Shown: one piece after another, positions 9,042 to 18,569 of the stretch | Numbering within the stretch: position 1 is the first letter of the stretch | Layout: the number at the start of each line of letters is the position of its first letter | Origin: Tenacibaculum pelagium | Lineage (GTDB): Bacteria; Bacteroidota; Bacteroidia; Flavobacteriales; Flavobacteriaceae | NCBI RefSeq assembly: GCF_014062345.1 | Contig: NZ_JACGLS010000001.1 | Coordinates: 62,001 to 126,000, forward strand | Reading direction: 5' to 3' | DNA length: 64,000 nucleotides | Translations under genes and position numbers: made by a program | Notes under the pieces: model-generated | Seen by the model: the letters and a program-made list of their open reading frames with translations, nothing else | Told to the model about the DNA's origin: nothing | Databases searched by the model: none

Positions 9042-10337
9042 ATGTACAAAATAGGAGATAAGAAATTAATTAACGCTTGGGCATTTTACGACTGGGCAAA
9101 CTCAGTATATTCATTAGTAATTAGTACAGCGGTTTTTCCGTTATATTATAGTGCAGTTACTAAAGGTAAAACTGTTCGTTTTTTAGGAATGGATTGGGAA
9201 CATCCTGATAGTTTGTATAGTTATGCTTTATCTTTTTCTTTTTTAGTAGTAGCTTTAATTTCTCCTATATTATCAGGTATTGCAGATTATACGGGAAGTA
9301 AGAAGAAGTTTATGAAGTTCTTTTGCTGGCTGGGTGGTTTATCGGTAGCAGCATTATATTTTTTCGATGGAGTAGATACTGTATGGATAGGTATTTGGTT
9401 TACTATTTTAGCAAGTATTGGTTTTTGGGCTAGTTGGGTGTTTTATAATGCATATTTACCAGAAATAGCATTGCCAGAACAGCAAGATAGAGCAAGTGCC
9501 AAAGGATTTATTTATGGATATATAGGGTCGGTAATTTTATTATTGATCAATTTAGGAATGATTATGTTCCCTGATACTTTAGGCATTACTACAGGAATGG
9601 CTTCTAGGCTTTCTTTTGTAATGGTTGGTATTTGGTGGATTGGTTTTGCACAAATTACTTTTCGTAAATTACCTGACGATATCTATAATAAACAACCAGA
9701 TAATGATTATATATGGAAAGGATATAAAGAGTTACAAATTGTATTTAAAGAGGTGTTGAATTATACAACTTTAAAACGATTCTTATTAGCCTTTTTCTTT
9801 TTAAGTATCGGAGTACAAACAATTATTTTAATGGCAGCTATTTTTGGTTCATCAGAATTAGGATTACCATCTGTAAATATGATTATTACTATTTTACTAG
9901 TTCAAATTGTTGCAATTTTTGGTGCTTTTTTCTTTTCTAGATTTTCTGATAGGTATGGAAATTTTACTGCACTTAAAGTTACCATAGGCATATGGATGTT
10001 AGTTTGTTTTGCAGCTTTTATGTTAGATAAAAATCAAGAAAATGTTGCTTTATATTTTTATGGATTAGGTGGATTATTAGGTTTAGTACAAGGAGCAATA
10101 CAATCATTAACTCGTTCTACTTATTCAAAATTATTACCAGAAACAGAAGATCATGCTACTTATTTTAGTTTTTATGATGTTACTGAGAAAATAGCAATTG
10201 TACTAGGAACAGCAGTGTACGGAGCTTTATATGCAATTACAAACTCAATGCAGTGGAGTGTACTTTGTTTAGCGGTTTTCTTTCTAATATCATTTATTAT
10301 TTTAAGTACGCTTAAGAAAACTAAATACGTAGAATAA
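9042..10337 (+). CDS. MFS transporter, UMF1/Atg22-like family
   Basis: 431 residues with about 12 hydrophobic segments, an inner-membrane major facilitator. The opening NAWAFYDWANSVYSLVISTAVFPLYY and the mid-protein GLVQGAIQSLTRSTYSKLLPE are signatures of the UMF1 family (bacterial relatives of yeast vacuolar Atg22, an amino-acid effluxer). The substrate is not deducible. The start follows the terminator of the previous gene by 11 bases, so the promoter must overlap that hairpin region. Convergent with the RluA gene, whose stop is only 2 bases away; no terminator is visible between them. Confidence 0.88.
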   Translation: MYKIGDKKLINAWAFYDWANSVYSLVISTAVFPLYYSAVTKGKTVRFLGMDWEHPDSLYSYALSFSFLVVALISPILSGIADYTGSKKKFMKFFCWLGGLSVAALYFFDGVDTVWIGIWFTILASIGFWASWVFYNAYLPEIALPEQQDRASAKGFIYGYIGSVILLLINLGMIMFPDTLGITTGMASRLSFVMVGIWWIGFAQITFRKLPDDIYNKQPDNDYIWKGYKELQIVFKEVLNYTTLKRFLLAFFFLSIGVQTIILMAAIFGSSELGLPSVNMIITILLVQIVAIFGAFFFSRFSDRYGNFTALKVTIGIWMLVCFAAFMLDKNQENVALYFYGLGGLLGLVQGAIQSLTRSTYSKLLPETEDHATYFSFYDVTEKIAIVLGTAVYGALYAITNSMQWSVLCLAVFFLISFIILSTLKKTKYVE

Positions 10338-10339
10338 TC

Positions 10340-11962
10340 TTAGAAAGAAACAGGTGAAGTAATATTCATACTCTCTTTAGTTTTTGGATGCACAAATGTT
10401 ATGCTCTCAGCATGTAAGTATAATCTATCCTCTTTTTGTCCATATAAATCGTCTCCAATAATCGAAGTATTTAGACCTAAAGAATGAGCAGCATGTATAC
10501 GTAATTGGTGTGTACGACCTGTAATAGGGTAGAAGTAAACTTTTGTTTTGTTGTTTTTTACCTCAATAGTTTCCCATTTTGTCACAGCATTTTTACCATG
10601 CGTATAACAAACCAATTGCTTCGGTCTATCTTCAAGGTCTACTCGTAACGGTAAATCGATTTCTCCATTGTTTTTAGAAAGTTTTCCATTTAACAAGGCA
10701 ACATAGCGTTTATGAATAGTTCTATTGATAAATTGGGCTTGAAGAGCTTTGTACGTGTCTTCATTTTTAGCTATCAATAAAATTCCAGAAGTAGACATAT
10801 CAAGTCGATGTACAACTAATGGACCTGTAGCTTCAGGGTATTTTTTTTTCATCCGAGAATGGACAGAATCTTCAATTTCTTTTCCAGAAACAGTTAATAA
10901 ATCATGAGGTTTATTAATAACTGATATAAACTCATCTTCATAAATAATTGAGATCTCTTTCTTTATTTTTAATTGAACATATAAAGGGTTCTCATTTACA
11001 GTAATCCCTTTTAACATGTGAGTTAAAATAGGTTTGCATTTACCAGTGCAAGCTGGATAGTAGTTTAAATGCTTTCTAACGTAAGTTTTTGAAGGTTTGC
11101 CCCACCAAAATTCTGCCATACAAATAGGAGTGAGGTTATTTAAAAAAGCATATTGTAATAGTTTAGGTGCACAACAATCTCCAGAACCAGCAGGTATATT
11201 TTGTGTAGAATCTTTAAAAATGTCTAATGAATTTTGTTTTTCATTTGAATTATTTAAAAAAATATAGTGCTTAAAAATTTCTTGTTGCACCCAAGCAGAT
11301 AGTTCTTTTCGTTGATTTTTTAATTGTTCAATTTTATTTTGAAAACCTAAATACTCTTTTTTGACAGGAGCAATTTTATGTTTTAAATATACTTCATATT
11401 CTCGTAAATAGAATTCTTCATTTATATTTAATTGATTGTCTTGTTGATGTTCTAATTTTCTAAGTTTTCTTCTTTCTTTAACCTTAGTTTGTTCTTCAGT
11501 TAGTAAACTTTCATGAGAAGCCTTTGTAGTTAAGTATCTACTTTTGATATCTTGATAATCAATACTGTTTTCTAGTTCTAAAATTTGTTTGTTTATCCGA
11601 TTAAGATTCTCTTCAGTTTTTAAATAAAAACCATTTTTTTCTAAAACATCATAAACTGGGGGTACAAAATGTTTGTGCTGTGTACTATTAGCAATTTTAC
11701 CAGAAAAAGCTGCTAGATAGCCAATACTTCCTTCAGTATTTTTAACAACCAAAACTCCAAACATTTTACCTAAAGCATCATTGCTATAAGGATTTTTAAT
11801 TCCAAAGTCATGAGAGAAGTCTGATTGTGTTTTTAAATATTCTTGTAATTCATCAGAAGCTATTTTAGCTAGCGTATGGGGAGTGTAATTGTAAGGGTAA
11901 TCAAACGCATCTGGTAATGAAATAGAATTAATATCTGAATTGAAATGAATAAACTTAGTCAT
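10340..11962 (-). CDS. RluA-family pseudouridine synthase with long N-terminal extension
   Basis: 540 residues. The catalytic domain is at the C-terminus (about 335-540): HRLDMSTSG at 385-393 with the catalytic Asp388, and GRTHQLRIHAAH. It converts uridine to pseudouridine in rRNA or tRNA. The N-terminal 330 residues are not part of classical RluA: a globular part (1-110), a charged, probably coiled-coil stretch (115-235), then conserved-looking cysteines in GSGDCCAPK (259-267) and CTGKC (305-309). Such long forms occur in Bacteroidota and some gammaproteobacteria; the role of the extension is unknown. The RNA target cannot be assigned. Confidence 0.85.
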   Translation of the reverse strand: MTKFIHFNSDINSISLPDAFDYPYNYTPHTLAKIASDELQEYLKTQSDFSHDFGIKNPYSNDALGKMFGVLVVKNTEGSIGYLAAFSGKIANSTQHKHFVPPVYDVLEKNGFYLKTEENLNRINKQILELENSIDYQDIKSRYLTTKASHESLLTEEQTKVKERRKLRKLEHQQDNQLNINEEFYLREYEVYLKHKIAPVKKEYLGFQNKIEQLKNQRKELSAWVQQEIFKHYIFLNNSNEKQNSLDIFKDSTQNIPAGSGDCCAPKLLQYAFLNNLTPICMAEFWWGKPSKTYVRKHLNYYPACTGKCKPILTHMLKGITVNENPLYVQLKIKKEISIIYEDEFISVINKPHDLLTVSGKEIEDSVHSRMKKKYPEATGPLVVHRLDMSTSGILLIAKNEDTYKALQAQFINRTIHKRYVALLNGKLSKNNGEIDLPLRVDLEDRPKQLVCYTHGKNAVTKWETIEVKNNKTKVYFYPITGRTHQLRIHAAHSLGLNTSIIGDDLYGQKEDRLYLHAESITFVHPKTKESMNITSPVSF

Positions 11963-11970
11963 AATGAAAA

Positions 11971-11999
11971 AAGAAAAAGTGTTGCTTTCACAACACTTT
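11971..11999 (-). terminator. Intrinsic terminator after the first acyl-CoA ligase gene
   Basis: On the minus strand AAAGTGTTG - TGAAAG - CAACACTTT (11999-11976) is a perfect 9-bp stem followed by a T-rich tract, 9 bases before the RluA-family ATG. Confidence 0.85.
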
Positions 12000-12007
12000 A
12001 AATATTA

Positions 12008-13777
12008 TTATTTATAAATTTTATCGTATAAATCTTTATAAATCTCTTTAATAATTTTACGTTTCATTTTCATGGTAGGAGTAAGGTGTCCACCATCTAT
12101 AGACCACTCTTCTGGTGTAAGTTCAAAACGTTTAATCATTTCCCAGTTTCCAAACTTAGAGTTACATATGGTAACTTCTTCTTGAATACGTTCAATTACT
12201 TTTGGATTTTGAATTAAATCAGCATTGTCTTTTAAATTTAAGTCATGTCTTTGTGCCCATTCTCTTACAAATTCAAAATTTGGTTGAATAAAAGCAGCTG
12301 GCATTTTTTCTCCTTCACCAATTACCATTACTTGTTCGATAAAACGTGACTGTTTTAATTCTCCTTCTAATAACGGCGGAATAACATATTTACCTCCTGA
12401 TGTTTTAAACATTTCTTTGGTACGTCCTGTTATTTTTAAGAAGCCATCTTTACAGATATCTCCTTTATCACCAGTATGAAAATAACCGTTTTTAATAACC
12501 TCAGCAGTTTTTTCAGGGTCTTTGTAATATCCTTGCATTACATTAGGTCCTTTCACTAAAATTTCACCGGTTTCAGCTAATTTTATTTCAACTCCTTCAA
12601 TAATTTTACCTACAGTACCAACTCTAAATCCACCATTACGTACATCGTTTACTGTAATTACTGGAGATGTTTCGGTAAGTCCATAACCTTCCATAACAGG
12701 CATTCCTGCAGCAGCAAAAACTCTAGTTAAACGAGGTTGTAAGGCAGCAGAACCAGAAACCATTAGTTTTAATTCTCCCCCTAAAGCAGCTTGCCATTTT
12801 GAAAAGATAAGTTTACGAGCAACACCTAATTGCTTTTCATACCACCATCCATTAGCTCCGTATGGTTCGTATTTTAACCCTAAATCGATAGCCCAAAAGA
12901 ATAACTTCTTTTTAACACCAGTTAAATCAGTTCCTTTGGCATAAATTTTATCGTAAATTTTCTCGTATAATCGAGGTACTGCAGTCATTACGTGAGGCTT
13001 GATCTCTTGAGCATTTTCACTTAATTTATCAATAGCTTCAGCAAAATAAATTGAGACTCCACAATACTGATATAAATACAAGATCATGCGCTCGAAAATA
13101 TGACAAATTGGTAAGAAGCTTAAACCACGTTCTTGACCATAAGTAAGAGGAACTCTTTTTTCACTTGCTAAAACATTCGATACGATGTTACCATGAGAAA
13201 GCATTACACCTTTTGGTCTACCTGTAGTTCCAGAAGTATAAATTAAAGTAGCTAAAGTATCTGAAGTTACAGCGTTTTTACGTTCTTCAACTTCATTTTG
13301 ATTGCTATCATCTTTTCCTAACTCTAAAATTTCATTCCAACTTTTCTCGTTAGCAATGTCATCAAAAGTAAAAACTTCTTTAAGCTTAGTATTTCCTTTA
13401 ATTTGGTTTAACTTCTCTAAAATAGTTTCGTCAGAAACAAAACAATAAGTAGCCTCTGAGTGATTTAAAACATATTCATAATCTTCTTTAGAGATTGTAG
13501 GATAAATAGGAACATTTTGAGCTCCTGTTTGTAAAATACCTATATCACAAATATTCCACTCTGTGCGGTTATTTGTTGAAATTACTGCAATTTTATCATC
13601 TGGTTGAACCCCTAATCTAAGTAAACCTCTACTAATTGTATTAGCTTTGTCAATATATTCTTTGGTAGATATAGATTGCCACTTACCATTGTACTTGGTA
13701 GTAAAAGCTTTTTCTAAGTTATAAGTTTCTTGTTGATAATAGGGAAAGTCAAAAAGACGTGTAATTTCAATCGACAT
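12008..13777 (-). CDS. Long-chain acyl-CoA synthetase (AMP-forming)
   Basis: 589 residues. Activates fatty acids to acyl-CoA via an acyl-adenylate. The P-loop-like AMP-binding motif YTSGTTGRPKG is at 180-190, followed by GYGLTETSPV and TGDKGDICKDGFLKITGRTKE, with the C-terminal lysine region GHLTPTMKMKRKII. Length and the large insertion match the FadD15/long-chain branch of the family. It lies 73 bases downstream of a close paralogue on the same strand. Probably membrane associated, feeding beta-oxidation or lipid remodelling. Confidence 0.9.
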   Translation of the reverse strand: MSIEITRLFDFPYYQQETYNLEKAFTTKYNGKWQSISTKEYIDKANTISRGLLRLGVQPDDKIAVISTNNRTEWNICDIGILQTGAQNVPIYPTISKEDYEYVLNHSEATYCFVSDETILEKLNQIKGNTKLKEVFTFDDIANEKSWNEILELGKDDSNQNEVEERKNAVTSDTLATLIYTSGTTGRPKGVMLSHGNIVSNVLASEKRVPLTYGQERGLSFLPICHIFERMILYLYQYCGVSIYFAEAIDKLSENAQEIKPHVMTAVPRLYEKIYDKIYAKGTDLTGVKKKLFFWAIDLGLKYEPYGANGWWYEKQLGVARKLIFSKWQAALGGELKLMVSGSAALQPRLTRVFAAAGMPVMEGYGLTETSPVITVNDVRNGGFRVGTVGKIIEGVEIKLAETGEILVKGPNVMQGYYKDPEKTAEVIKNGYFHTGDKGDICKDGFLKITGRTKEMFKTSGGKYVIPPLLEGELKQSRFIEQVMVIGEGEKMPAAFIQPNFEFVREWAQRHDLNLKDNADLIQNPKVIERIQEEVTICNSKFGNWEMIKRFELTPEEWSIDGGHLTPTMKMKRKIIKEIYKDLYDKIYK

Positions 13778-13850
13778 AAATTCATTTTTTTTGCGCCATG
13801 CAAATTATGAAAAATACCCCGATTGCACAAGTTAAACCTTAAGGGTTGAT

Positions 13851-15623
13851 TTATTGTGAATTATATATTTTTTTATATAAATCGTTATATTTTTCTAAGA
13901 TAATTTTCCTTCTCATTTTTAATGTTGGAGTTAAATGTCCAGCATCTGTTGTCCATTCGTCAGGTGTAATTTCAAACTTTTTAATTTGTTCCCATTTACC
14001 AAATCTCTTATTGTAATAATCTATTTCTTTCTGAATACGATCTACTAGTTTTTGATCGGTAGAAATACCATTAATTTTATGATTGTGTCTTTTAGCCCAT
14101 TCATTTACAAAATCGAAAGATACTTGAATTAATGCTGCTGGCATTTTTTCACTTTCTCCAATAACCATTACTTGCTCTATAAAGCGAGACTTTTTTAATT
14201 CACTTTCTAAAACAGCAGGAGCAATGTATTTACCACCTGAAGTTTTAAAAATTTCTTTTTTTCTATCTGTGATTTTTAAAAATCCATCCTCATCAATTTC
14301 TCCAATATCTCCTGTGTGAATATACCCGTCTTTAATAGTTTCATTGGTTTGTTCAGGGGTTTTATAATAGCCCATCATTACATTTGGCCCTTTAACCAAA
14401 ATCTCTCCATCATCAGCAATTTTAACCGTTACATCTTGAATAACTCTGCCAACGGTTCCTATTTTAAATCCTTTACTACGCATATCTGTTACCGATACTG
14501 CAGGAGAAGTTTCGGTCATACCATAACCTTCAAAAACCGGAATTCCAGCTGCTGTAAAAACTCTAATTAATCTAGGTTGCATTGGTGCACTACCAGCAAG
14601 CATAAAGTCTAAATTTCCACCCAAAGCTTGTTGCCATTTTGAAAAGATAAGTTTACGAGCTATTTTTAATTGAAATTCATACCACCAGCCATTTTCTTTA
14701 TAAGGTTTATAGTTTTCTCCTAATTTTAAAGCCCAAAAGAATAAACGTTTTTTTAAACCAGATAAATCACTTCCTTTATCTACTATTTTATCAAATACTT
14801 TTTCTAATAAGCGAGGTACTACTGCCATAAAGTTAGGTTTTATTTCTCGAAGATTATCACCTATTTTTTCAATACTCTCTGCAAAATGTATTTCAAAGCC
14901 CATGTATTGACAATAATATGAAGATGCTCTTTCGAAAATATGACAAATAGGTAAGTAACTGATAGCTATTTTTTTATTATCGTTTAAATTTATTGCCTTT
15001 GCTGTAGAGAAAATATTACTCACTACATTATGATGAGAAAGCATAACACCTTTAGGTGTTCCAGTAGTTCCAGAAGTATATATTATAGTTGCTAAATCAG
15101 ATGCTTGTATTGACTTTTTTCTCTGTTCAACTTCAGGTTGTATATCATTATTTTCTCCTAATTCTAAAAATGAATTCCAATCATAGTCAGTCTTAATCTC
15201 TTCAAAAGTAAATACATTTTTTAACTGAGTTTGATCTTTTACAGCCATTACTTTTTGATACAAATCATCATCAGAAACAAAACAATAAACACTATCAGAA
15301 TGGTTTAAAATATAGGCATAATCTTTTTCAGAAAACGTTGGATATAACGGTACATTTATCGCTCCAATTTGCATCGTTCCAATATCTAAAACATGCCATT
15401 TGGGTTGATTGTTAGTTGTAATTACAGCTATTTTATCTCCTTTTTTTATGCCTAAACTTAATAAAGCTCTACTTACTTGATTAGCTTGTTGTATGTACTC
15501 TTGCGTTGAAATATTTTTCCAAGTTTCATTTTCTTTATACACTAAGCATTTTTGCTGTGGATAGGTTTTTAATTGATGATAAGGAAAATCGAAAAGACGC
15601 GTAATCTCAGTAGATTTATGCAT
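13851..15623 (-). CDS. Long-chain acyl-CoA synthetase (AMP-forming), paralogue
   Basis: 590 residues from the ATG at 15623; an in-frame ATG at 15644 adds 7 residues. The later start is preferred because the paralogue starts at the equivalent position (MSIEITRLFDF versus MHKSTEITRLFDF), and because a near-consensus promoter box TAGATTTA overlaps the upstream ATG. The AMP-binding motif YTSGTTGTPKG, GYGMTETSP and GHLTPTLKMRRKII are intact. Clearly a tandem duplicate of the next gene; the two may differ in chain-length preference, which the sequence does not show. Confidence 0.9.
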   Translation of the reverse strand: MHKSTEITRLFDFPYHQLKTYPQQKCLVYKENETWKNISTQEYIQQANQVSRALLSLGIKKGDKIAVITTNNQPKWHVLDIGTMQIGAINVPLYPTFSEKDYAYILNHSDSVYCFVSDDDLYQKVMAVKDQTQLKNVFTFEEIKTDYDWNSFLELGENNDIQPEVEQRKKSIQASDLATIIYTSGTTGTPKGVMLSHHNVVSNIFSTAKAINLNDNKKIAISYLPICHIFERASSYYCQYMGFEIHFAESIEKIGDNLREIKPNFMAVVPRLLEKVFDKIVDKGSDLSGLKKRLFFWALKLGENYKPYKENGWWYEFQLKIARKLIFSKWQQALGGNLDFMLAGSAPMQPRLIRVFTAAGIPVFEGYGMTETSPAVSVTDMRSKGFKIGTVGRVIQDVTVKIADDGEILVKGPNVMMGYYKTPEQTNETIKDGYIHTGDIGEIDEDGFLKITDRKKEIFKTSGGKYIAPAVLESELKKSRFIEQVMVIGESEKMPAALIQVSFDFVNEWAKRHNHKINGISTDQKLVDRIQKEIDYYNKRFGKWEQIKKFEITPDEWTTDAGHLTPTLKMRRKIILEKYNDLYKKIYNSQ

Positions 15624-15652
15624 AAGGGAAAGTTGATTTGGCATAAATCTAT

Positions 15653-15694
15653 GAAAAAAAAGTGAAAGGAGGTTTCTAAAAACCTCCTTTCACT
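15653..15694 (-). terminator. Strong intrinsic terminator of the threonine operon
   Basis: On the minus strand AGTGAAAGGAGGTTT pairs perfectly with AAACCTCCTTTCACT (15694-15680 with 15675-15661, loop TTAG), a 15-bp stem followed by at least seven T. Confidence 0.95.
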
Positions 15695-15700
15695 ATATGA

Positions 15701-16987
15701 TTAAGAATTTAAAAAAGTTTTTAAATTTTTATAAGAACTTATTTGTAAAGAACTCTTTTTCTTATTCATAATTGATTGAATTTGCTTCGGAATAGCTACT
15801 TGTAAGTCCAAAGTCTCTTCAACCACTTCTAAAAACTTTACAGGATGTGCTGTTTCTAAAAACAGACATAATGTGTTTGAATTGTTCTTTAAATACTCTT
15901 TAGCACCTAAATAACCTACAGCTCCATGAGGATCGGCGATGTATTTGCTGCTTTTGTAAATAGCCTTCATTGCTTCTCGCGTTTCTTTATCAGTAAATGA
16001 GTAAGATGAAAAAGTATTTTTTAGTGAGTCTAAATCGTTATTAAACAATTCTTGAATACGTATAAAGTTACTTGGGTTTCCAACATCCATAGCATTAGAA
16101 ATTGTAGCTTTAGATGGCTTAGGGTTATAAACACCATCTTTTAAATAATTAGGAACGGTGTCATTTACATTAGTAGCTGCTACAAAATGCTTAATAGGTA
16201 ATCCTAATTTTTGAGCCATGATACCTGCACAAATATTTCCGAAATTTCCACTAGGAACCGAAAATACTACTTCCTTTTGCTGTTTGTGTACTTGTTTGTA
16301 CGCAAAGAAAAAATAAAACAATTGTGGTAACCAACGTGCAATATTTATAGAATTAGCTGAGGTTAAGGTACGTTCTATTTCGCTATCTAAAAAAGCAGTT
16401 TTTACCATATCTTGGCAATCATCAAAAACACCATTTACTTCCAAAGCAGTAATGTTTTGGCCTAAAGTAGTCAGTTGTTTTTCTTGAATGTCACTTACTT
16501 TTCCACTTGGATAGAGTATTACCACGTCTACACCTTTTACTCCTAAAAAACCATCGGCAACAGCACCACCTGTATCACCAGAAGTAGCTACTAATACAGT
16601 AACTTTATTGTTGTTATTTCTATTAAAATAGCCCAAGCAACGCGCCATAAAACGAGCACCTACATCTTTAAATGCCATGGTAGGACCGTGAAAAAGCTCT
16701 AAGATTCCAATATTTTCTTCAACTTGAACAATAGGAAAATCAAAGGATAATGTTTCTTTGATAATTTGCTGCAAGGTTTCAGTAGGTATTTCATCACCTA
16801 CAAATTGTTTGATCGCTTGATAGGCAATTTCCTCATTGGAATAATCTTCAATATTTTGAATGAAATCGTTATCTAAAGGAGTAATATTCTCAGGAAAGTA
16901 CAATCCACGATCAGGAGCTAATCCATTAACAACAGCTTCTTGAAAGCTAACCTTTGGTGATTTTTTATTAAGACTATAATAGTTCAT
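15701..16987 (-). CDS. thrC: Threonine synthase
   Basis: 428 residues. PLP enzyme converting O-phosphohomoserine to threonine, the last step of the pathway. PLP lysine K107 lies in HGPTMAFKDVGARF; ATSGDTGGAVADGF and SVPSGNFGNICAG bind the phosphate groups. The N-terminal NYYSLN..SFQEAVVNGLAPDRGLYFPE is typical of the bacterial class. Last gene of the thr operon, 8 bases after thrB, followed by a strong terminator. Confidence 0.97.
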   Translation of the reverse strand: MNYYSLNKKSPKVSFQEAVVNGLAPDRGLYFPENITPLDNDFIQNIEDYSNEEIAYQAIKQFVGDEIPTETLQQIIKETLSFDFPIVQVEENIGILELFHGPTMAFKDVGARFMARCLGYFNRNNNNKVTVLVATSGDTGGAVADGFLGVKGVDVVILYPSGKVSDIQEKQLTTLGQNITALEVNGVFDDCQDMVKTAFLDSEIERTLTSANSINIARWLPQLFYFFFAYKQVHKQQKEVVFSVPSGNFGNICAGIMAQKLGLPIKHFVAATNVNDTVPNYLKDGVYNPKPSKATISNAMDVGNPSNFIRIQELFNNDLDSLKNTFSSYSFTDKETREAMKAIYKSSKYIADPHGAVGYLGAKEYLKNNSNTLCLFLETAHPVKFLEVVEETLDLQVAIPKQIQSIMNKKKSSLQISSYKNLKTFLNS

Positions 16988-16995
16988 TGTTGTAT

Positions 16996-17928
16996 TTATT
17001 TTGTTTCTAAAACTTTAACTCCTAGCGTATTTATTTTTGACGTAAAAAGATTAAAATCAATGTTTTTGTCACTGTAAGCATTTTGTATAGCTTTGTATAC
17101 ATTAGTTGCTGATTTTTTACCTTTACATAAGGCAAAAATTGTAGGGCCAGAACCAGATATTCCTGCTCCTAAAGCCCCAGCTTTGATAGCTTCATTCTTT
17201 ACTAAATCAAAATGAGGAATTAAATGTTTTCTCGCAGGTTCTACAATAACATCTGTTAACGAATTAGCGATTAGTTGATAATCATTGGTATGCAACCCAC
17301 TTACTAATCCGCCTACATTAGCCCATTGTGTAATGGCATCTTTTAAAGGAACGTTTTCAGGTAAAACTTCTCTAGCATCTTTTGTCTTTACTTCAATTTG
17401 AGGATGGATGGCAACCAATTGTAGTTCATCAGGTACGGGAAGTTTTACAATGTCTAAAGGTTCATAACTTCTTATTAAAACAAACCCACCAAATATTGCG
17501 GCTGCAACATTATCAGCAATAGGAGTACCGCAAGCAGCTTCTTCGCCTAGCATAGCGAATTTTGTTAGTTCTAAAGTAGAAAATGGTTTACCTAATAATT
17601 CATTAACCCCAAAAGCAGCTCCACCAGAACTTGCAGCGCTACTTCCTAAACCACTACCTGGAGAATATCCTTTGTGCATGGTAATTTCAATACCAAAATC
17701 AACTGGATGTTGTTTTAGCATAGCCAATGCAACTACACCTGCTACATTTTTAGTAGGGCCTGAAGACAAACCATTAGCACCGGTTATTTGTGTTATTTTT
17801 ACTCCTTTTTTTACTGTTTTTGTAAAAGTCATTTCGTCTCCAATGGTATCTACGGCAAAACCCATAGAGTCAAAACCACAAGAAACGTTAGCAACAGTTG
17901 CTGGAGCAAATATTTTTATATAATTCAT
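16996..17928 (-). CDS. thrB: Homoserine kinase
   Basis: 310 residues, normal for ThrB of the GHMP kinase superfamily. Phosphorylates homoserine using ATP. The GHMP motif PGSGLGSSAASSGG is near residues 90-103, the N-terminal APATVANVSCGFDSMGFA binds substrate, and GAGISGSGPTIFAL is the C-terminal GHMP motif. Its ATG overlaps the stop of the upstream methyltransferase gene by 4 bases (ATGA), so translation is coupled to that unexpected neighbour. Confidence 0.97.
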   Translation of the reverse strand: MNYIKIFAPATVANVSCGFDSMGFAVDTIGDEMTFTKTVKKGVKITQITGANGLSSGPTKNVAGVVALAMLKQHPVDFGIEITMHKGYSPGSGLGSSAASSGGAAFGVNELLGKPFSTLELTKFAMLGEEAACGTPIADNVAAAIFGGFVLIRSYEPLDIVKLPVPDELQLVAIHPQIEVKTKDAREVLPENVPLKDAITQWANVGGLVSGLHTNDYQLIANSLTDVIVEPARKHLIPHFDLVKNEAIKAGALGAGISGSGPTIFALCKGKKSATNVYKAIQNAYSDKNIDFNLFTSKINTLGVKVLETK

Positions 17929-18566
17929 TTTTTTGCAATTAAAAACAAGTCAGTATCACCTTTGATAGTACCTTCTTGATATTCTTTTGTATAATTTTCT
18001 AGTAACTGAAATTTATTATCCTGTATAGCTTCAATTAAATATTCTGGATTATGGTAATGAATAAACATGCGATTTTTTCCATCAAAACTTGTTTTAAATA
18101 CTGAATCAGTATCATAATCTCCGATCATTGTACTTATGTAAAGTATCCCATTTTTGTTTAAGCAGCTATATGCCTCATTAATTAATTGAACACTTTCTTC
18201 CTTTGAAATATAAGGGAAACAAAAACCAAAAACTATAATATCAAACTTCTGATGTAAATTTTTAATATTCCTGCAATCTAAGAGTTTAAAATTTGCATTA
18301 GGCACATTCTCTTTTGCTAATTGAATCATGTTTTCAGTAGCATCAATACCCAAAATTTTAAAATCATTCCTGCTAGAAAGTAAATACTTTGTAATATTAA
18401 CAGGGCCAGAAGCCACATCTAAAACCGTTTGATGAGCTTTTTTAGTGTGTTTTAAAAGTTTATTATAGCTATGATGGTACACCGTAGCATCCATGAATTT
18501 ATCATGATATTGCTGTGATATCTTATTATAAGTTTCAATGATATTTTTATACTTATCCACTACCAT
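17925..18566 (-). CDS. Class I SAM-dependent methyltransferase inside the thr operon
   Basis: 213 residues, cytoplasmic. The SAM-binding fold is clear: motif I VLDVASGPVN (about 48-57), the acidic strand-2 end ILGIDATENMI, FKLLDCRNI, and motif IV-like FDIIVFGFCFPYIS. No substrate-defining domain can be named; the overall look is of small UbiE/trans-aconitate-type enzymes. It lies 3 bases after thrA and overlaps thrB by 4 bases, so it is an integral part of the threonine operon, where no methyltransferase is needed for the known pathway. Function unknown. Confidence 0.85.
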   Translation of the reverse strand: MVVDKYKNIIETYNKISQQYHDKFMDATVYHHSYNKLLKHTKKAHQTVLDVASGPVNITKYLLSSRNDFKILGIDATENMIQLAKENVPNANFKLLDCRNIKNLHQKFDIIVFGFCFPYISKEESVQLINEAYSCLNKNGILYISTMIGDYDTDSVFKTSFDGKNRMFIHYHNPEYLIEAIQDNKFQLLENYTKEYQEGTIKGDTDLFLIAKK

Positions 18567-18569
18567 AAT

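Noticed and set aside
12008..15623. Frameshifted or split single acyl-CoA ligase
   Set aside because: Both genes are full length with all motifs intact; they are tandem paralogues.
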